Positions 27,816-36,164 of a stretch of DNA of 58,379 nt are shown piece after piece. The stretch comes from an uncultured Eubacteriales bacterium. Lineage in GTDB: Bacteria; Bacillota; Clostridia; Oscillospirales; Oscillospiraceae. Location: NCBI GenBank assembly GCA_900548615.1, contig URKW01000002.1:1-58379 (forward strand). Direction: 5' to 3'. How positions within the stretch are numbered: position 1 is the first letter of the stretch; each line of letters opens with the position of its first letter. A program made the position numbers and the translations under genes. A model generated the notes under the pieces. The model worked only from the letters and a program-made list of their open reading frames with translations, was not told the origin of the DNA and made no database searches.

Positions 27816-27844
27816 TTGACAAACCCGATGGAAAGTGCCATACT
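27816..27844 (+). promoter_or_regulatory. promoter of the buk-iorAB operon
   Basis: TTGACA (27816-27821), a 17-nt spacer and CATACT (27839-27844). The start codon of buk lies 80 nt downstream, leaving a short AT-rich leader with no clear riboswitch. Confidence 0.8.
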
Positions 27845-27923
27845 GTGAATAGTTCATTAAGTGATTCGGTGAAATTTTTGACGAAGTATTCGATACCGTA
27901 AGAGAAAGAGAGGGAACCCCCAT

Positions 27924-28979
27924 ATGAAGATCCTTGTCATCAACCCCGGCGCCACCAGCACCAAGATCGCCGTGTTCGATGAAGACCAGCAGCTTTTCAA
28001 GCTGGGCATTGACCACTCCGCCGAAGAGCTGGATCAGTTCGAGCGGGTCATCGACCAGGCGGACTACCGCAAGACCGCCATCCTGAACGCTGTCACCGAG
28101 GCCGGTTATAAGCTGGAGGACTTTGACGCGGTGTGCGGCCGCGGCGGTCTGTACCGTCCCATCCCCAGCGGCACCTACGCCGTCAACGACAAGGTGATGC
28201 ACGATGTGGAGACCGCGCCCTACGGCGAGCATCCCTCCAATCTGGGTGCGTATCTGGCCAAGAAGCTGGGCGACATGGTGGGCATTCCCGCTTTCTTTGT
28301 TGACCCCGTGTGCGTGGACGAGATGACCGAGATCGCCCACTATACCGGCTTTGCCGAGTTCCGCCGCCTGTGCCAGTTCCACGCCCTGAACCACAAGTCC
28401 ATCGGCCGCAAGGCCGCCAGGGAGCTGGGCAAGAAGTACGAGGACGTGAACCTGATCGTGTGCCATCTGGGCGGCGGCGTCAGCGTCGGCGCTCACCAGA
28501 AGGGCCGCGTGGTGGACGTGTGCAACGTGAAGGACGAGGGCTCCATGGGCATGGATCGCGCCGGTGGCCTGCCTGTCAACCAGCTGATCAGCTACTGCTT
28601 CAGCGGCAAGACCAAGGACGAGGTGAAAAAGACTTTTGGCCGCCGCGCCGGTATGCTGTCCTATCTGGGCACCACTGATTTCCGCGTCATCTGCGCCAAG
28701 GTGGTAGAGGGCGACCCCAAGTATGTGGAGGCCTATCAGGCGCTGGTCTATCAGCTTTCCAAGGATATCGGCGCCATGGCCGCCGTGCTGCATTTCGACG
28801 TGGATGCCATCGTGTTCACCGGCGGCATGGCCTATGAGCAGTTCTTCTGCGACGATATCACCGCCTATGTGGGCAAGATTGCCAAGACCATCCGCCTGCC
28901 CGGCGAGGAGGAGATGCGTTCTCTGGCCGAGGGTGCGCTGCGCGTGCTCCACGGCGAACAGGAAGCCAGCATCTATTAA
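27924..28979 (+). CDS. buk: butyrate kinase family acyl kinase
   Basis: 351 residues, the usual Buk length. It belongs to the acetate/butyrate kinase (ASKHA) family and would make ATP from an acyl phosphate. NPGATSTKIAVF (residues 7-18) and HLGGGVSVGAH are the nucleotide-binding motifs; VFTGGMAYE lies near the C-terminus. It is directly upstream of iorA and iorB and no phosphotransbutyrylase gene is adjacent. The substrate may therefore be a branched-chain or aryl-acyl phosphate formed from amino-acid breakdown rather than butyryl phosphate; that is inference from context. Confidence 0.93.
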   Translation: MKILVINPGATSTKIAVFDEDQQLFKLGIDHSAEELDQFERVIDQADYRKTAILNAVTEAGYKLEDFDAVCGRGGLYRPIPSGTYAVNDKVMHDVETAPYGEHPSNLGAYLAKKLGDMVGIPAFFVDPVCVDEMTEIAHYTGFAEFRRLCQFHALNHKSIGRKAARELGKKYEDVNLIVCHLGGGVSVGAHQKGRVVDVCNVKDEGSMGMDRAGGLPVNQLISYCFSGKTKDEVKKTFGRRAGMLSYLGTTDFRVICAKVVEGDPKYVEAYQALVYQLSKDIGAMAAVLHFDVDAIVFTGGMAYEQFFCDDITAYVGKIAKTIRLPGEEEMRSLAEGALRVLHGEQEASIY

Positions 28980-29051
28980 TCCGTTTTCCAATAGTAAGTG
29001 ACAATAGAGTGTAAGTAAGAGTAAGAAAAAGAAGAAAGGTGGAAGAAAACT

Positions 29052-30827
29052 ATGAAACATCTGATGTCCGGTAACGAGGCCACCGCACGTGGCGTCTACG
29101 AAGCCGGTATCAAAGTCTGCTCCGCGTATCCCGGCACCCCCAGCACCGAGATTCTGGAGAACATGCCCCAGTACGGCAAGGACGTGTACTGCGAGTGGGC
29201 TCCCAACGAGAAGGTTGCCGCCGAGGTGGCCTACGGCGCGTCCGTGGCCGGTTCCCGTGCCTTCTGCACCATGAAGATGGTGGGCCTGAACGTGGCTGCC
29301 GACCCCCTGTTCACCGCCGGTTACATGGGCGTCAACGGCGCCTATGTGGTGGTCACCGCTGACGACCCCTCCTGCCATTCCTCCCAGAACGAGCAGGACA
29401 ACCGCCACTATGCCCGCGCCGCCAAGATCGCCATGGTGGAGCCCAGCGACGCCCAGGAGTGCAAGGACTTCGTGAAGCTGGCCTGCGAGATCTCCGAGGA
29501 GTTCGACACCCCCGTGCTGTACCGCACCACCACCCGCGTCTGCCATTCCAAGGGTCTGGTGGAGTTCGGCGAGCGCACTGAGCATGTGGCGCCCGAGTAC
29601 AAGCGCAATACCCGCAAGTACATCTGCGCCCCCGCCAACGCTTACCTGAACCACCCCATCGTGGAGGAGCGTCTGGTGAAGCTGGCCGAGTACGGCTGCA
29701 CCACCGCGCTGGAGAACGGCCTGAACAAGCTGGAGCTGGGCGACGGCAAGGTGGGCGTCATCACCGCCTCCATCGCTTATGAGTACGCCAAGGAAGTGTT
29801 CCCCGAGGGTACGTCCTTCCTGAAGCTGGGTCTGACCTATCCCCTGCCCATGAACCTGATCCGCGACTTCGCCAAGAAGGTGGAGAAGCTGTACGTCATC
29901 GAAGAGCTGGAGCCCTTCATGGAGAACGAGATCAAGGCCGCCGGGATCGACTGCGTCGGCAAGGAGCTGACCGGCGTGATGTACGAGCTGAATACCGAGC
30001 TGGTGCGTGAGCGCGTGCTGGGTATCAAGCCCAACTACAAGACCATCACCGACGTGCAGGTGGCCAAGCGTCCTCCCGCACTGTGCCCCGGCTGCCCCCA
30101 CCGCGGCTTCTTCTACACCCTGTCCAAGAACAAGAACTACGTGGTCACCGGTGATATCGGCTGCTACACCCTGGGCTTCGCGCCTCCCCTGAACTGCATG
30201 GACGTGTGCATCTGCATGGGCGGCGGCTTCTCCGCCGGTATGGGTATGGCCAAGTCCTTCCAGCGCGAGGGCGTCACCGATAAGGTGGTGTTCGGCGTGA
30301 TGGGCGACTCTACCTTCTTCCACAGCGGCATGACCGGCGCTGCCGAGATCATCTACAACAACGGCCGCATGATTCCCTGCGTGCTGGATAACCGCATCAC
30401 CGGCATGACCGGCCATCAGGACAACCCCGGCTCCGGCTATACCCTGATGGGCGAGGAGGCTCCCATGCTGAGCGTGGAGAGCATCTTCAAGACCTACGGC
30501 TTCGACCCCGTGCTGACCGTGGATCCCCAGGATCTGGCCGCCATGAAGGCTACCGTCAACACCGCCGTGGCCGCTCTGAACGAGGGCAAGCACCCCGCCA
30601 TCGTCACCCGCCGTCCCTGCCTGCTGATCAAGCGCGTGAAGCATGATCTGGGCATGTGCGTGGTGAATACCGACAAGTGCGTGGGCTGCAAGAGCTGCCT
30701 GAAGGTGGGCTGCCCTGCCATCTCCATGGAGAACGGCAAGGCGGCTGTGGATCGTACCCAGTGCGTGGGCTGCACCGTCTGCGCCCAGGCCTGCCCCGTT
30801 GGTGCTATCGAAAAGGAGGAGAAGTAA
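29052..30827 (+). CDS. iorA: indolepyruvate:ferredoxin oxidoreductase, alpha subunit
   Basis: 591 residues. With IorB it oxidises aryl 2-oxo acids from Trp, Phe and Tyr to aryl-acetyl-CoA, reducing ferredoxin. The N-terminal half holds the pyrimidine-binding part (AYPGTPSTEILE near residue 20). The C-terminal half holds the TPP site (GDIGCYTLG, then GDSTFFHSGM) and two [4Fe-4S] motifs at the end (CVGCKSCLKVGCP, CVGCTVCAQACP). ATG with AGAAAGGTGG upstream, 72 nt after buk. Complete and normal in length. Confidence 0.95.
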   Translation: MKHLMSGNEATARGVYEAGIKVCSAYPGTPSTEILENMPQYGKDVYCEWAPNEKVAAEVAYGASVAGSRAFCTMKMVGLNVAADPLFTAGYMGVNGAYVVVTADDPSCHSSQNEQDNRHYARAAKIAMVEPSDAQECKDFVKLACEISEEFDTPVLYRTTTRVCHSKGLVEFGERTEHVAPEYKRNTRKYICAPANAYLNHPIVEERLVKLAEYGCTTALENGLNKLELGDGKVGVITASIAYEYAKEVFPEGTSFLKLGLTYPLPMNLIRDFAKKVEKLYVIEELEPFMENEIKAAGIDCVGKELTGVMYELNTELVRERVLGIKPNYKTITDVQVAKRPPALCPGCPHRGFFYTLSKNKNYVVTGDIGCYTLGFAPPLNCMDVCICMGGGFSAGMGMAKSFQREGVTDKVVFGVMGDSTFFHSGMTGAAEIIYNNGRMIPCVLDNRITGMTGHQDNPGSGYTLMGEEAPMLSVESIFKTYGFDPVLTVDPQDLAAMKATVNTAVAALNEGKHPAIVTRRPCLLIKRVKHDLGMCVVNTDKCVGCKSCLKVGCPAISMENGKAAVDRTQCVGCTVCAQACPVGAIEKEEK

Positions 30828-30828
30828 C

Positions 30829-31416
30829 ATGTCTAACGTAAAAAGCTGTCTGTTGGTTGGCGTTGGCGGTCAGGGCGCGATCCTGATCTCCAAGATCATG
30901 TCCAACGGTTTTATGAAGGCCGGTTATGATGTTAAGCAGAGCGAAGTCCACGGTATGGCCCAGCGCGGCGGCTCCGTGTCCACCCAGGTTCGCTGGGGCG
31001 ACAAGGTGTACGGCCCCGTATTCGGCAAGGGCGAGGCGGATATCATGGTGGCACTGGAGAAGATGGAAGCCGTCCGCTACGCGGAGTTTCTGAATCCCGA
31101 CGGTGTGGCCGTCATCAATGACTACGCCATCAAGTCCACCACCATCGCCTCCGGCGCCGAGGAGTATCCCGAGGGCTGCATCGAGGCCATGCAGAAGAAT
31201 TTCAAGACCATCGCCGTTCCCGCCAGCGATATCGCCATCCAGCTGGGCAACCCCAAGTGCATGAACGTGGTGCTGTTCGGTGCCATGTGCGACTCCCTAG
31301 GCTGCCCCGAGATCGACTGGGAGCAGATCGTGGCCGAGACCGTCCCTGCCAAGGTCAAGGAGCTGAACCTGAAGGCCTTCCGCGCCGGACGCGAGGCTGC
31401 CAAGGCCGGTAAGTAA
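30829..31416 (+). CDS. iorB: indolepyruvate:ferredoxin oxidoreductase, beta subunit
   Basis: 195 residues of the gamma-type 2-oxoacid:ferredoxin oxidoreductase domain: GVGGQGAILISKIM near residue 9, and SEVHGMAQRGGSVSTQVRWG near residue 40. It starts one base after the iorA stop with AAGGAGGAG, so the two subunits are translationally coupled. An intrinsic terminator follows at 31451-31488. Confidence 0.95.
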   Translation: MSNVKSCLLVGVGGQGAILISKIMSNGFMKAGYDVKQSEVHGMAQRGGSVSTQVRWGDKVYGPVFGKGEADIMVALEKMEAVRYAEFLNPDGVAVINDYAIKSTTIASGAEEYPEGCIEAMQKNFKTIAVPASDIAIQLGNPKCMNVVLFGAMCDSLGCPEIDWEQIVAETVPAKVKELNLKAFRAGREAAKAGK

Positions 31417-31450
31417 GCATAATCACCCCTTTCTATACCATATCTCTGTA

Positions 31451-31488
31451 AAAAGGACAGCCCGCCGAATGGTGGGCTGTCCTTTTTT
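31451..31488 (+). terminator. intrinsic terminator of the buk-iorAB operon
   Basis: Stem AAAAGGACAGCCC/GGGCTGTCCTTTT with a short loop, ending in six T residues. Confidence 0.92.
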
Positions 31489-31511
31489 GCATGTGACTAT
31501 ACAGGGGAATT

Positions 31512-32170
31512 TCGCGCTCCGGCGCGACCTACTTTTGTCAACAGTGACAAAAGCAGGCAAAAACACCGGAAGGAACCTCCGGTTCCTTCACTTCCGGGCG
31601 CGCTATAATATGTACAAAATTGTCAGTGTCTGCCGCACGATCACAGGGGATTGCCTTTTTCGATTCGTAAAAGGATCGTCTCTGCACCAGCGCCGGCTGC
31701 CGCTGATGCGGTGCGGAAAAGTCATTTTTGTATTCACCGTGCGGTGGGGTGAGGGCACCCCACCGCACACAATTCTACCGTAACCGTTTCGTAGGGCGGC
31801 CTGCCCTCAGGCCGCCACGTACAGCGCTTCAATTTCTACCGTTGATAAAGTTAGCGGCAGCGGTGCAAGAGGGACAGACGATTCGTCATAGGGAATGATT
31901 TCAACAAACTCCCGCGAACGCGTGGCATGGAGTCACGATTCTGCAAAAGAAACAGCGCGCAGGAAGTCTTGAAGCCTGGGTTTTAAGCGTCCCTTTTGGG
32001 GAGCGATCCGAGCGCTGCCAGTGGCAGATGAAGCGAGGTGAGCGAGTGGCAGCGGTCAAAATTTCAAGCGTTTGCCGTAAGGCAGCGTAGAAATTTTGGG
32101 CACCGCAACAGGACACTTTTGGGGCCGGGGTCAAAAGTGTCCCGTGCCCGAGGGCACGGAATACCCCTCG
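31512..32170. repeat. long mosaic intergenic repeat, copy B
   Basis: Fills the 830-nt gap between iorB and the feo locus. It opens with the CTACTTTTGTC stem, shares blocks in order with 16724-17186 and carries extra modules: CGGTGGGGTGAGGGCACCCCACCG (a hairpin) and GTAGGGCGGCCTGCCCTCAG near 31791. Other modules are shared with 26636-26990. No plausible gene was found inside. Confidence 0.8.
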
Positions 32171-32215
32171 CGCCGAGGCGCGAAGCATTCCCACACCGGC
32201 TCATCGATATTCATG

Positions 32216-32245
32216 AAAAACGGCCGTCGAAAGACGGCCGTTTTT
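32216..32245. terminator. bidirectional terminator downstream of feo locus
   Basis: Perfect stem AAAAACGGCCGTC/GACGGCCGTTTTT with a GAAA loop. It lies 3 nt past the stop of the small Cys-rich protein, so it ends the minus-strand feo transcript; A- and T-runs on both sides would also work on the plus strand. Confidence 0.9.
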
Positions 32246-32247
32246 CA

Positions 32248-32400
32248 TTATTTGTGGCTGCAATGGCCGCCGCAGTGTGAGCAGTTGCCAGTGCAGCTGG
32301 CAGAGCAGAGGCTCTTGCCCTGCTTTTTATTTTTAATGAGGGAATGGACAATGGAAGTGACAATGGCGATCAGAACAAGACAAATCAAAATATCAGCCAT
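32248..32400 (-). CDS. FeoB-associated Cys-rich membrane protein
   Basis: 50 residues: one membrane helix (ADILICLVLIAIVTSIVHSL) followed by a short Lys-rich stretch and a Cys/His-rich tail (SLCSASCTGNCSHCGGHCSH). This is the small protein often found after feoB in Clostridia. It may bind iron or assist FeoB, but the role is unproven. ATG at 32400 with GGAGCG upstream; 50 nt after feoB. Confidence 0.88.
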   Translation of the reverse strand: MADILICLVLIAIVTSIVHSLIKNKKQGKSLCSASCTGNCSHCGGHCSHK

Positions 32401-32450
32401 GGCAAGTGCGCTCCTTTCTCAGAATAAATAAGGTATTGTGTACGGGGAAA

Positions 32451-34949
32451 TTACATCTTCACACTCAGCTTGGTAGCGTCCTTGTAGGGACGGAACAGCA
32501 TGTACAGCAGACCGGCCAGAACGATGACGGCCACGATGGTGCCGATGATGCTGCCGGCGCCCACAGCCCAACCGCCGAACTGGTTGATCATCAGGGCGAT
32601 CAGGTAAGCGAAGCCGCACTGATAGCCGATGGCGAACCACGTCCACTTGGCGTTGTTCATCTCACGCTTGATAGCACCGATGGCCGCGAAGCAAGGAGCG
32701 CACAGCAGGTTGAACACCAGGAAGGAGTAGCCGCTGATGCCGGTGAAGGCAGCACCGATGGCGTCATAGACAGTGCCTTCGCCGCCGCCGTACAGAATGC
32801 CCAGCGTACCGACGATGTTCTCCTTTGCCACCAGACCGGTGATGGAGGCCACGGTAGCCTGCCAATTGCCCCAGCCCAGAGGCGCGAAGATCCAGGCGAT
32901 GGCGTTGCCGATCTTAGCCAGGATGGAGCTGTCGATCTGCTCCTCAGACAGCATCTGGAACTGGCCGTCGACCCAGCCGAAATAAGTGGTGAACCACACG
33001 AAGATGGTGGACAGCAGGATGATGGTACCGGCCTTCTTGATGAAGGACCAGCCGCGCTCCCACATGCTGCGCAGCACGTTGCCCAGAGTGGGCCAGTGGT
33101 AGGCGGGCAGCTCCATAACGAAGGGAGCGGGATCACCGGCGAACATCTTGGTCTTCTTCAGGATGATACCGGAGACGATGATAGCCGCCATACCGATAAA
33201 GTAAGCGGAGGTGGAGACCCATGCGCTGCCGCCGAACAGAGCGCCGGCGATCATACCGATGAAGGGAACCTTTGCGCCGCAGGGGATGAAGGTGGTGGTC
33301 ATGATGGTCATACGGCGGTCACGCTCATTCTCGATGGTACGGGACGCCATAACGCCGGGGATGCCGCAGCCGGTACCGATCAGCATGGGGATGAAGGACT
33401 TACCGGACAGACCGAACTTGCGGAAGATACGATCCAGAACGAAGGCGATACGGGCCATGTAGCCGCAGGCCTCCAGGAAGGCCAGCATCAGGAACAGCAC
33501 CAGCATCTGGGGAACGAAGCCCAGCACCGCGCCGACACCGGCCACGATACCGTCAAGGATCAAGCCGCTGAGCCACTCGGACGTACCAGCGGCCTCCAGA
33601 CCGTTGCCGATCAGTGCAGGGATGCCGGGGACCCAGACGCCGAAGTCGGCGGGATTGGGCGCGTCAAAGCCGTTCTCGGAGAGATAGTCGACCGCGTCGA
33701 CGTAGGTCATCTGGACGACGTCGTCCATCTTGTCCGCGCCCTCGGGCAGCGTGTCATAGTAGGCGGTCATCGTGTTCATGGCGAGGGTCTCCTCGTCCTC
33801 AACATCGACGGTCGCGGTCTTGCCGGTGGCCTGGAAGTCCTTCATCTCGGCCAGCAGGGCGTTTGCGTCAAAGTCGTCGGCCTCCGCGTCGATTTCGGTG
33901 CCGAGGAACGCATCCACGGCCTCGACGGCGGCGGTATACTCATCGTTCGTGTCGTTATAGGCGCTCGAGCCGATACCGAACAGGTGCCAGCCATCGCCGA
34001 ACACACCGTCGTTGGCCCAGTCGGTAGCGGGTGCGCCCACGCCTACCATAGCGATCCAGTAGACCAGGAACATAACGATGGCAAAGATGGGCAGGCCCAG
34101 CCAACGGTTGGTGACGATGCGGTCGATCTTATCGGAGGCGGACAGCTCGCCCTTGTTTTTCTTCTTATAGCAGCTCTTGATGACCTCGGCGATGTAGACG
34201 TAGCGCTCGTTGGTGATGATGGACTCGGCGTCGTCATCCAGCTCCTTCTCGGCGGCCTTGATATCGGTCTCGATGTGGGTCATGGTCTCGGCGGGGATGC
34301 TCAGCTTGGTCAGCACCTTGTCGTCGCGCTCAAAGATCTTGATGGCGTACCAGCGCTGCTGCTCCTCGGGCATGCTGTGGACAGCAGCCTCCTCGATGTG
34401 GGCGATGGCGTGCTCCACGGGGCCGGAGAAGGTGTGCATGGGAACGGTCTTGGCGCTCTTGGCGGCGGTGATGGCAGCCTCGGCGGCCTCCATAACGCCG
34501 GTGCCCTTCAGGGCGGAGATCTCCACGATCTGGCAGCCCAGCTGGCGGGACAGCTCGGGCACGTTGATCTGGTCGCCGTTCTTCTTGACGATATCCATCA
34601 TGTTGATGGCGATGACAACGGGGATACCCAGCTCGGTCAGCTGCGTGGTCAGGTACAGGTTACGCTCCAGGTTCGTACCATCGATGATGTTCAGGATGGC
34701 GTCGGGACGCTGGTCGATCAGGTAGTTACGGGCCACCACTTCCTCCAGCGTGTAGGGGGACAGGGAGTAAATACCGGGCAAGTCCATGATGGTCACGTCG
34801 TCGTGCTTCTTCAGCTTGCCTTCCTTCTTCTCCACCGTAACGCCGGGCCAGTTGCCCACGAACTGGTTAGAGCCGGTCAACGCATTGAACAGCGTGGTTT
34901 TACCGGAGTTCGGGTTGCCCGCAAGGGCAATTTTAATTTGATTTTCCAT
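32451..34949 (-). CDS. feoB: ferrous iron transporter FeoB with an acidic insertion
   Basis: 832 residues, longer than common FeoB proteins. The N-terminal G domain has G1 GNPNSGKTT (residues ~10-18), G3 DLPGIYS and G4 NMMD. A GDI-like helical domain follows (~165-270). The membrane part has two Gate regions (FVPQMLVLFLMLAFLEACGYMAR and FIPCGAKVPFI). Between the first two membrane helices, roughly residues 312-440, sits an insertion of ~125 mostly acidic residues (TEIDAEADDFDANALL, TATVDVEDEETL) that would face outside. The start at 34949 follows GAAAGGAG. It is transcribed after the two feoA genes. Confidence 0.95.
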   Translation of the reverse strand: MENQIKIALAGNPNSGKTTLFNALTGSNQFVGNWPGVTVEKKEGKLKKHDDVTIMDLPGIYSLSPYTLEEVVARNYLIDQRPDAILNIIDGTNLERNLYLTTQLTELGIPVVIAINMMDIVKKNGDQINVPELSRQLGCQIVEISALKGTGVMEAAEAAITAAKSAKTVPMHTFSGPVEHAIAHIEEAAVHSMPEEQQRWYAIKIFERDDKVLTKLSIPAETMTHIETDIKAAEKELDDDAESIITNERYVYIAEVIKSCYKKKNKGELSASDKIDRIVTNRWLGLPIFAIVMFLVYWIAMVGVGAPATDWANDGVFGDGWHLFGIGSSAYNDTNDEYTAAVEAVDAFLGTEIDAEADDFDANALLAEMKDFQATGKTATVDVEDEETLAMNTMTAYYDTLPEGADKMDDVVQMTYVDAVDYLSENGFDAPNPADFGVWVPGIPALIGNGLEAAGTSEWLSGLILDGIVAGVGAVLGFVPQMLVLFLMLAFLEACGYMARIAFVLDRIFRKFGLSGKSFIPMLIGTGCGIPGVMASRTIENERDRRMTIMTTTFIPCGAKVPFIGMIAGALFGGSAWVSTSAYFIGMAAIIVSGIILKKTKMFAGDPAPFVMELPAYHWPTLGNVLRSMWERGWSFIKKAGTIILLSTIFVWFTTYFGWVDGQFQMLSEEQIDSSILAKIGNAIAWIFAPLGWGNWQATVASITGLVAKENIVGTLGILYGGGEGTVYDAIGAAFTGISGYSFLVFNLLCAPCFAAIGAIKREMNNAKWTWFAIGYQCGFAYLIALMINQFGGWAVGAGSIIGTIVAVIVLAGLLYMLFRPYKDATKLSVKM

Positions 34950-34995
34950 ATACGCTCCTTTCGGATAGCTGACGCTAACCGTCACACAAAATTTT

Positions 34996-35217
34996 TTACT
35001 CGACCTCGATCATTTCGGTATCGGCCTTGCGCAGAGACAGCTCATAGCCGCGCACCGTGACCTCCATGGGATCGCCCAGAGGGGCTACCTTGCGGATGTA
35101 CACCTCGGTACCACGGGTGATGCCCATGTCCATGATGCGGCGCTTGACGGGGCCTTCGCCGTGGAGCTTGACGACCTTCACGGTCTGGCCGATCTTGGCC
35201 TCTTTCAACGTTTTCAT
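34996..35217 (-). CDS. feoA: FeoA domain protein (second of two)
   Basis: 73 residues, SH3-like FeoA fold: KIGQTVKVVKLHGEGPVKRRIMDMGIT followed by EVYIRKVAPLGDPMEVTVRGYELSLRK. FeoA is a small cytosolic partner of FeoB. ATG at 35217 with AAGGAGGAG; 46 nt before feoB. A longer frame upstream has no ribosome-binding site. Confidence 0.94.
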   Translation of the reverse strand: MKTLKEAKIGQTVKVVKLHGEGPVKRRIMDMGITRGTEVYIRKVAPLGDPMEVTVRGYELSLRKADTEMIEVE

Positions 35218-35451
35218 ACGTCTCCTCCTTATCACACGATGTTTTATATAAAAATTAAAATGTAAAGACGCAGTAACAAAGCTTCGCAGCCTCGCAGAGT
35301 TCGCCGCTCGCAAGCGGTGAAAAATTCAAATCATTTTTCTGACGACATGTGCGTCAGAAAAATACTTCTCAGCCGCCAGTGTGTCCGAAGGACGCGCGCA
35401 GCGGCTGCATCCTCTTGGCAGAAAAATCGTCAGATTTTTCGTCAGTTAAGC

Positions 35452-35664
35452 TTACACCATGATCTTCCGTGCCATTTCCTCGCTGATAGCCACGCGGGAT
35501 TCCTTGACCTTGACGATCACGTTGCCGCCCAAGGAGCTGATGAGTGTTACCTCGCCGCCCGCTACAAAGCCCAGATTTTCCAGATGCCTGCGCACCTCGT
35601 CATTTCCGCCCACATGGTGGATGATCTGTTCCTCTCCCACGTTGGCCAATGTCAACGGCATCAT
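35452..35664 (-). CDS. feoA: FeoA domain protein (first of two)
   Basis: 70 residues. MPLTLANVGEEQIIHHVGG and the LENLGFVAGGEVTLIS strand pair identify FeoA; it differs strongly from the second FeoA downstream. It is the first gene after the operator-rich promoter. The 234-nt gap to the second feoA holds two imperfect hairpins with TTTTTCTGAC/GTCAGAAAAA arms but no gene. Confidence 0.92.
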   Translation of the reverse strand: MMPLTLANVGEEQIIHHVGGNDEVRRHLENLGFVAGGEVTLISSLGGNVIVKVKESRVAISEEMARKIMV

Positions 35665-35695
35665 ACGCTTCCCTTCTTTCTGTCGGAGCTTTCTA

Positions 35696-35782
35696 TTAGC
35701 ATGAGCTAACCTTCCCGTCAAAAAAATAGTTAGCCCTTTCTAACCACGCCAATATTATAGTTAGCGTGAGCTAATTTGTCAA
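35696..35782 (-). promoter_or_regulatory. feo promoter with three GTTAG-N6-CTAAC operators
   Basis: On the minus strand TTGACA (35777-35782), 17 nt, TATAAT (35754-35759). One operator (GTTAG-CGTGAG-CTAAT, 35760-35775) fills the spacer; a second (GTTAG-CCCTTT-CTAAC, 35729-35744) lies just after the -10 box; a third (TTAG-CATGAG-CTAA, 35696-35709) lies further down in the leader. The spacing is identical in all three. The half-site recalls DtxR/IdeR-type metal repressor boxes (TTAGG...CCTAA). Control of an iron-uptake operon by such a repressor is expected but the regulator is not in the window. Confidence 0.82.
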
Positions 35783-35924
35783 CAGAAAATTTACATTTTT
35801 TTGTCGAAAAAAGGATTTCATCCACTTGCCCACCGTCCGCCGCGCTGCGGAGACTTATATTTGTGCATTTTCTACGACGCAGCAACGAAAAAAGAGGAGG
35901 AACTACGTCCTCCCCTCTCAGCTT

Positions 35925-36031
35925 GTCAAAAAAGTTCCACATGGAACTTTTTTGACTGCGCTTTCCGCCGAGCATTTTGAACTCGTCCAAAACGCTATCT
36001 TCCGAAAACCTTGCTATAGCAAGGTTTTCGG
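35925..36031. repeat. two perfect long palindromes in a gene-free stretch
   Basis: The gap 35783-36164 holds no gene. It contains GTCAAAAAAGTTCCA/TGGAACTTTTTTGAC (35925-35956, 2-nt centre) and a 30-bp perfect palindrome from CCGAAAACCTTGC to GCAAGGTTTTCGG (36002-36031), plus a GAGGAGG/CCTCCCCTC hairpin near 35895. They could act as terminators between the feo promoter region and the ylmH-like gene, or be insertion remnants. Confidence 0.65.
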
Positions 36032-36164
36032 CGGCGGTTTATTTTACTTGAGGCGGGCCTTGCCCCCTCAAACTCCCCCGCTGCTCACTTATCGAAACGT
36101 ACAGCATTGTTTTTCGACAAACTGAGGTGAGGAACCGCTTCCTTCCCTCTCCTTATATTCATAT

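Noticed and set aside
27741..30830. 1029-codon frame antisense to buk, iorA and iorB
   Set aside because: It is the codon-bias shadow of three well-recognised genes; its protein is a His/Gly/Ala/Leu-rich string without domains or a ribosome-binding site.
32406..35060. 884-codon frame antisense to feoB
   Set aside because: FeoB and FeoA are certain on the other strand; the frame is a shadow with no recognisable domain.
35730..35990. 86-codon minus-strand frame upstream of feoA
   Set aside because: It runs through the feo promoter and operators and has no ribosome-binding site or recognisable domain.
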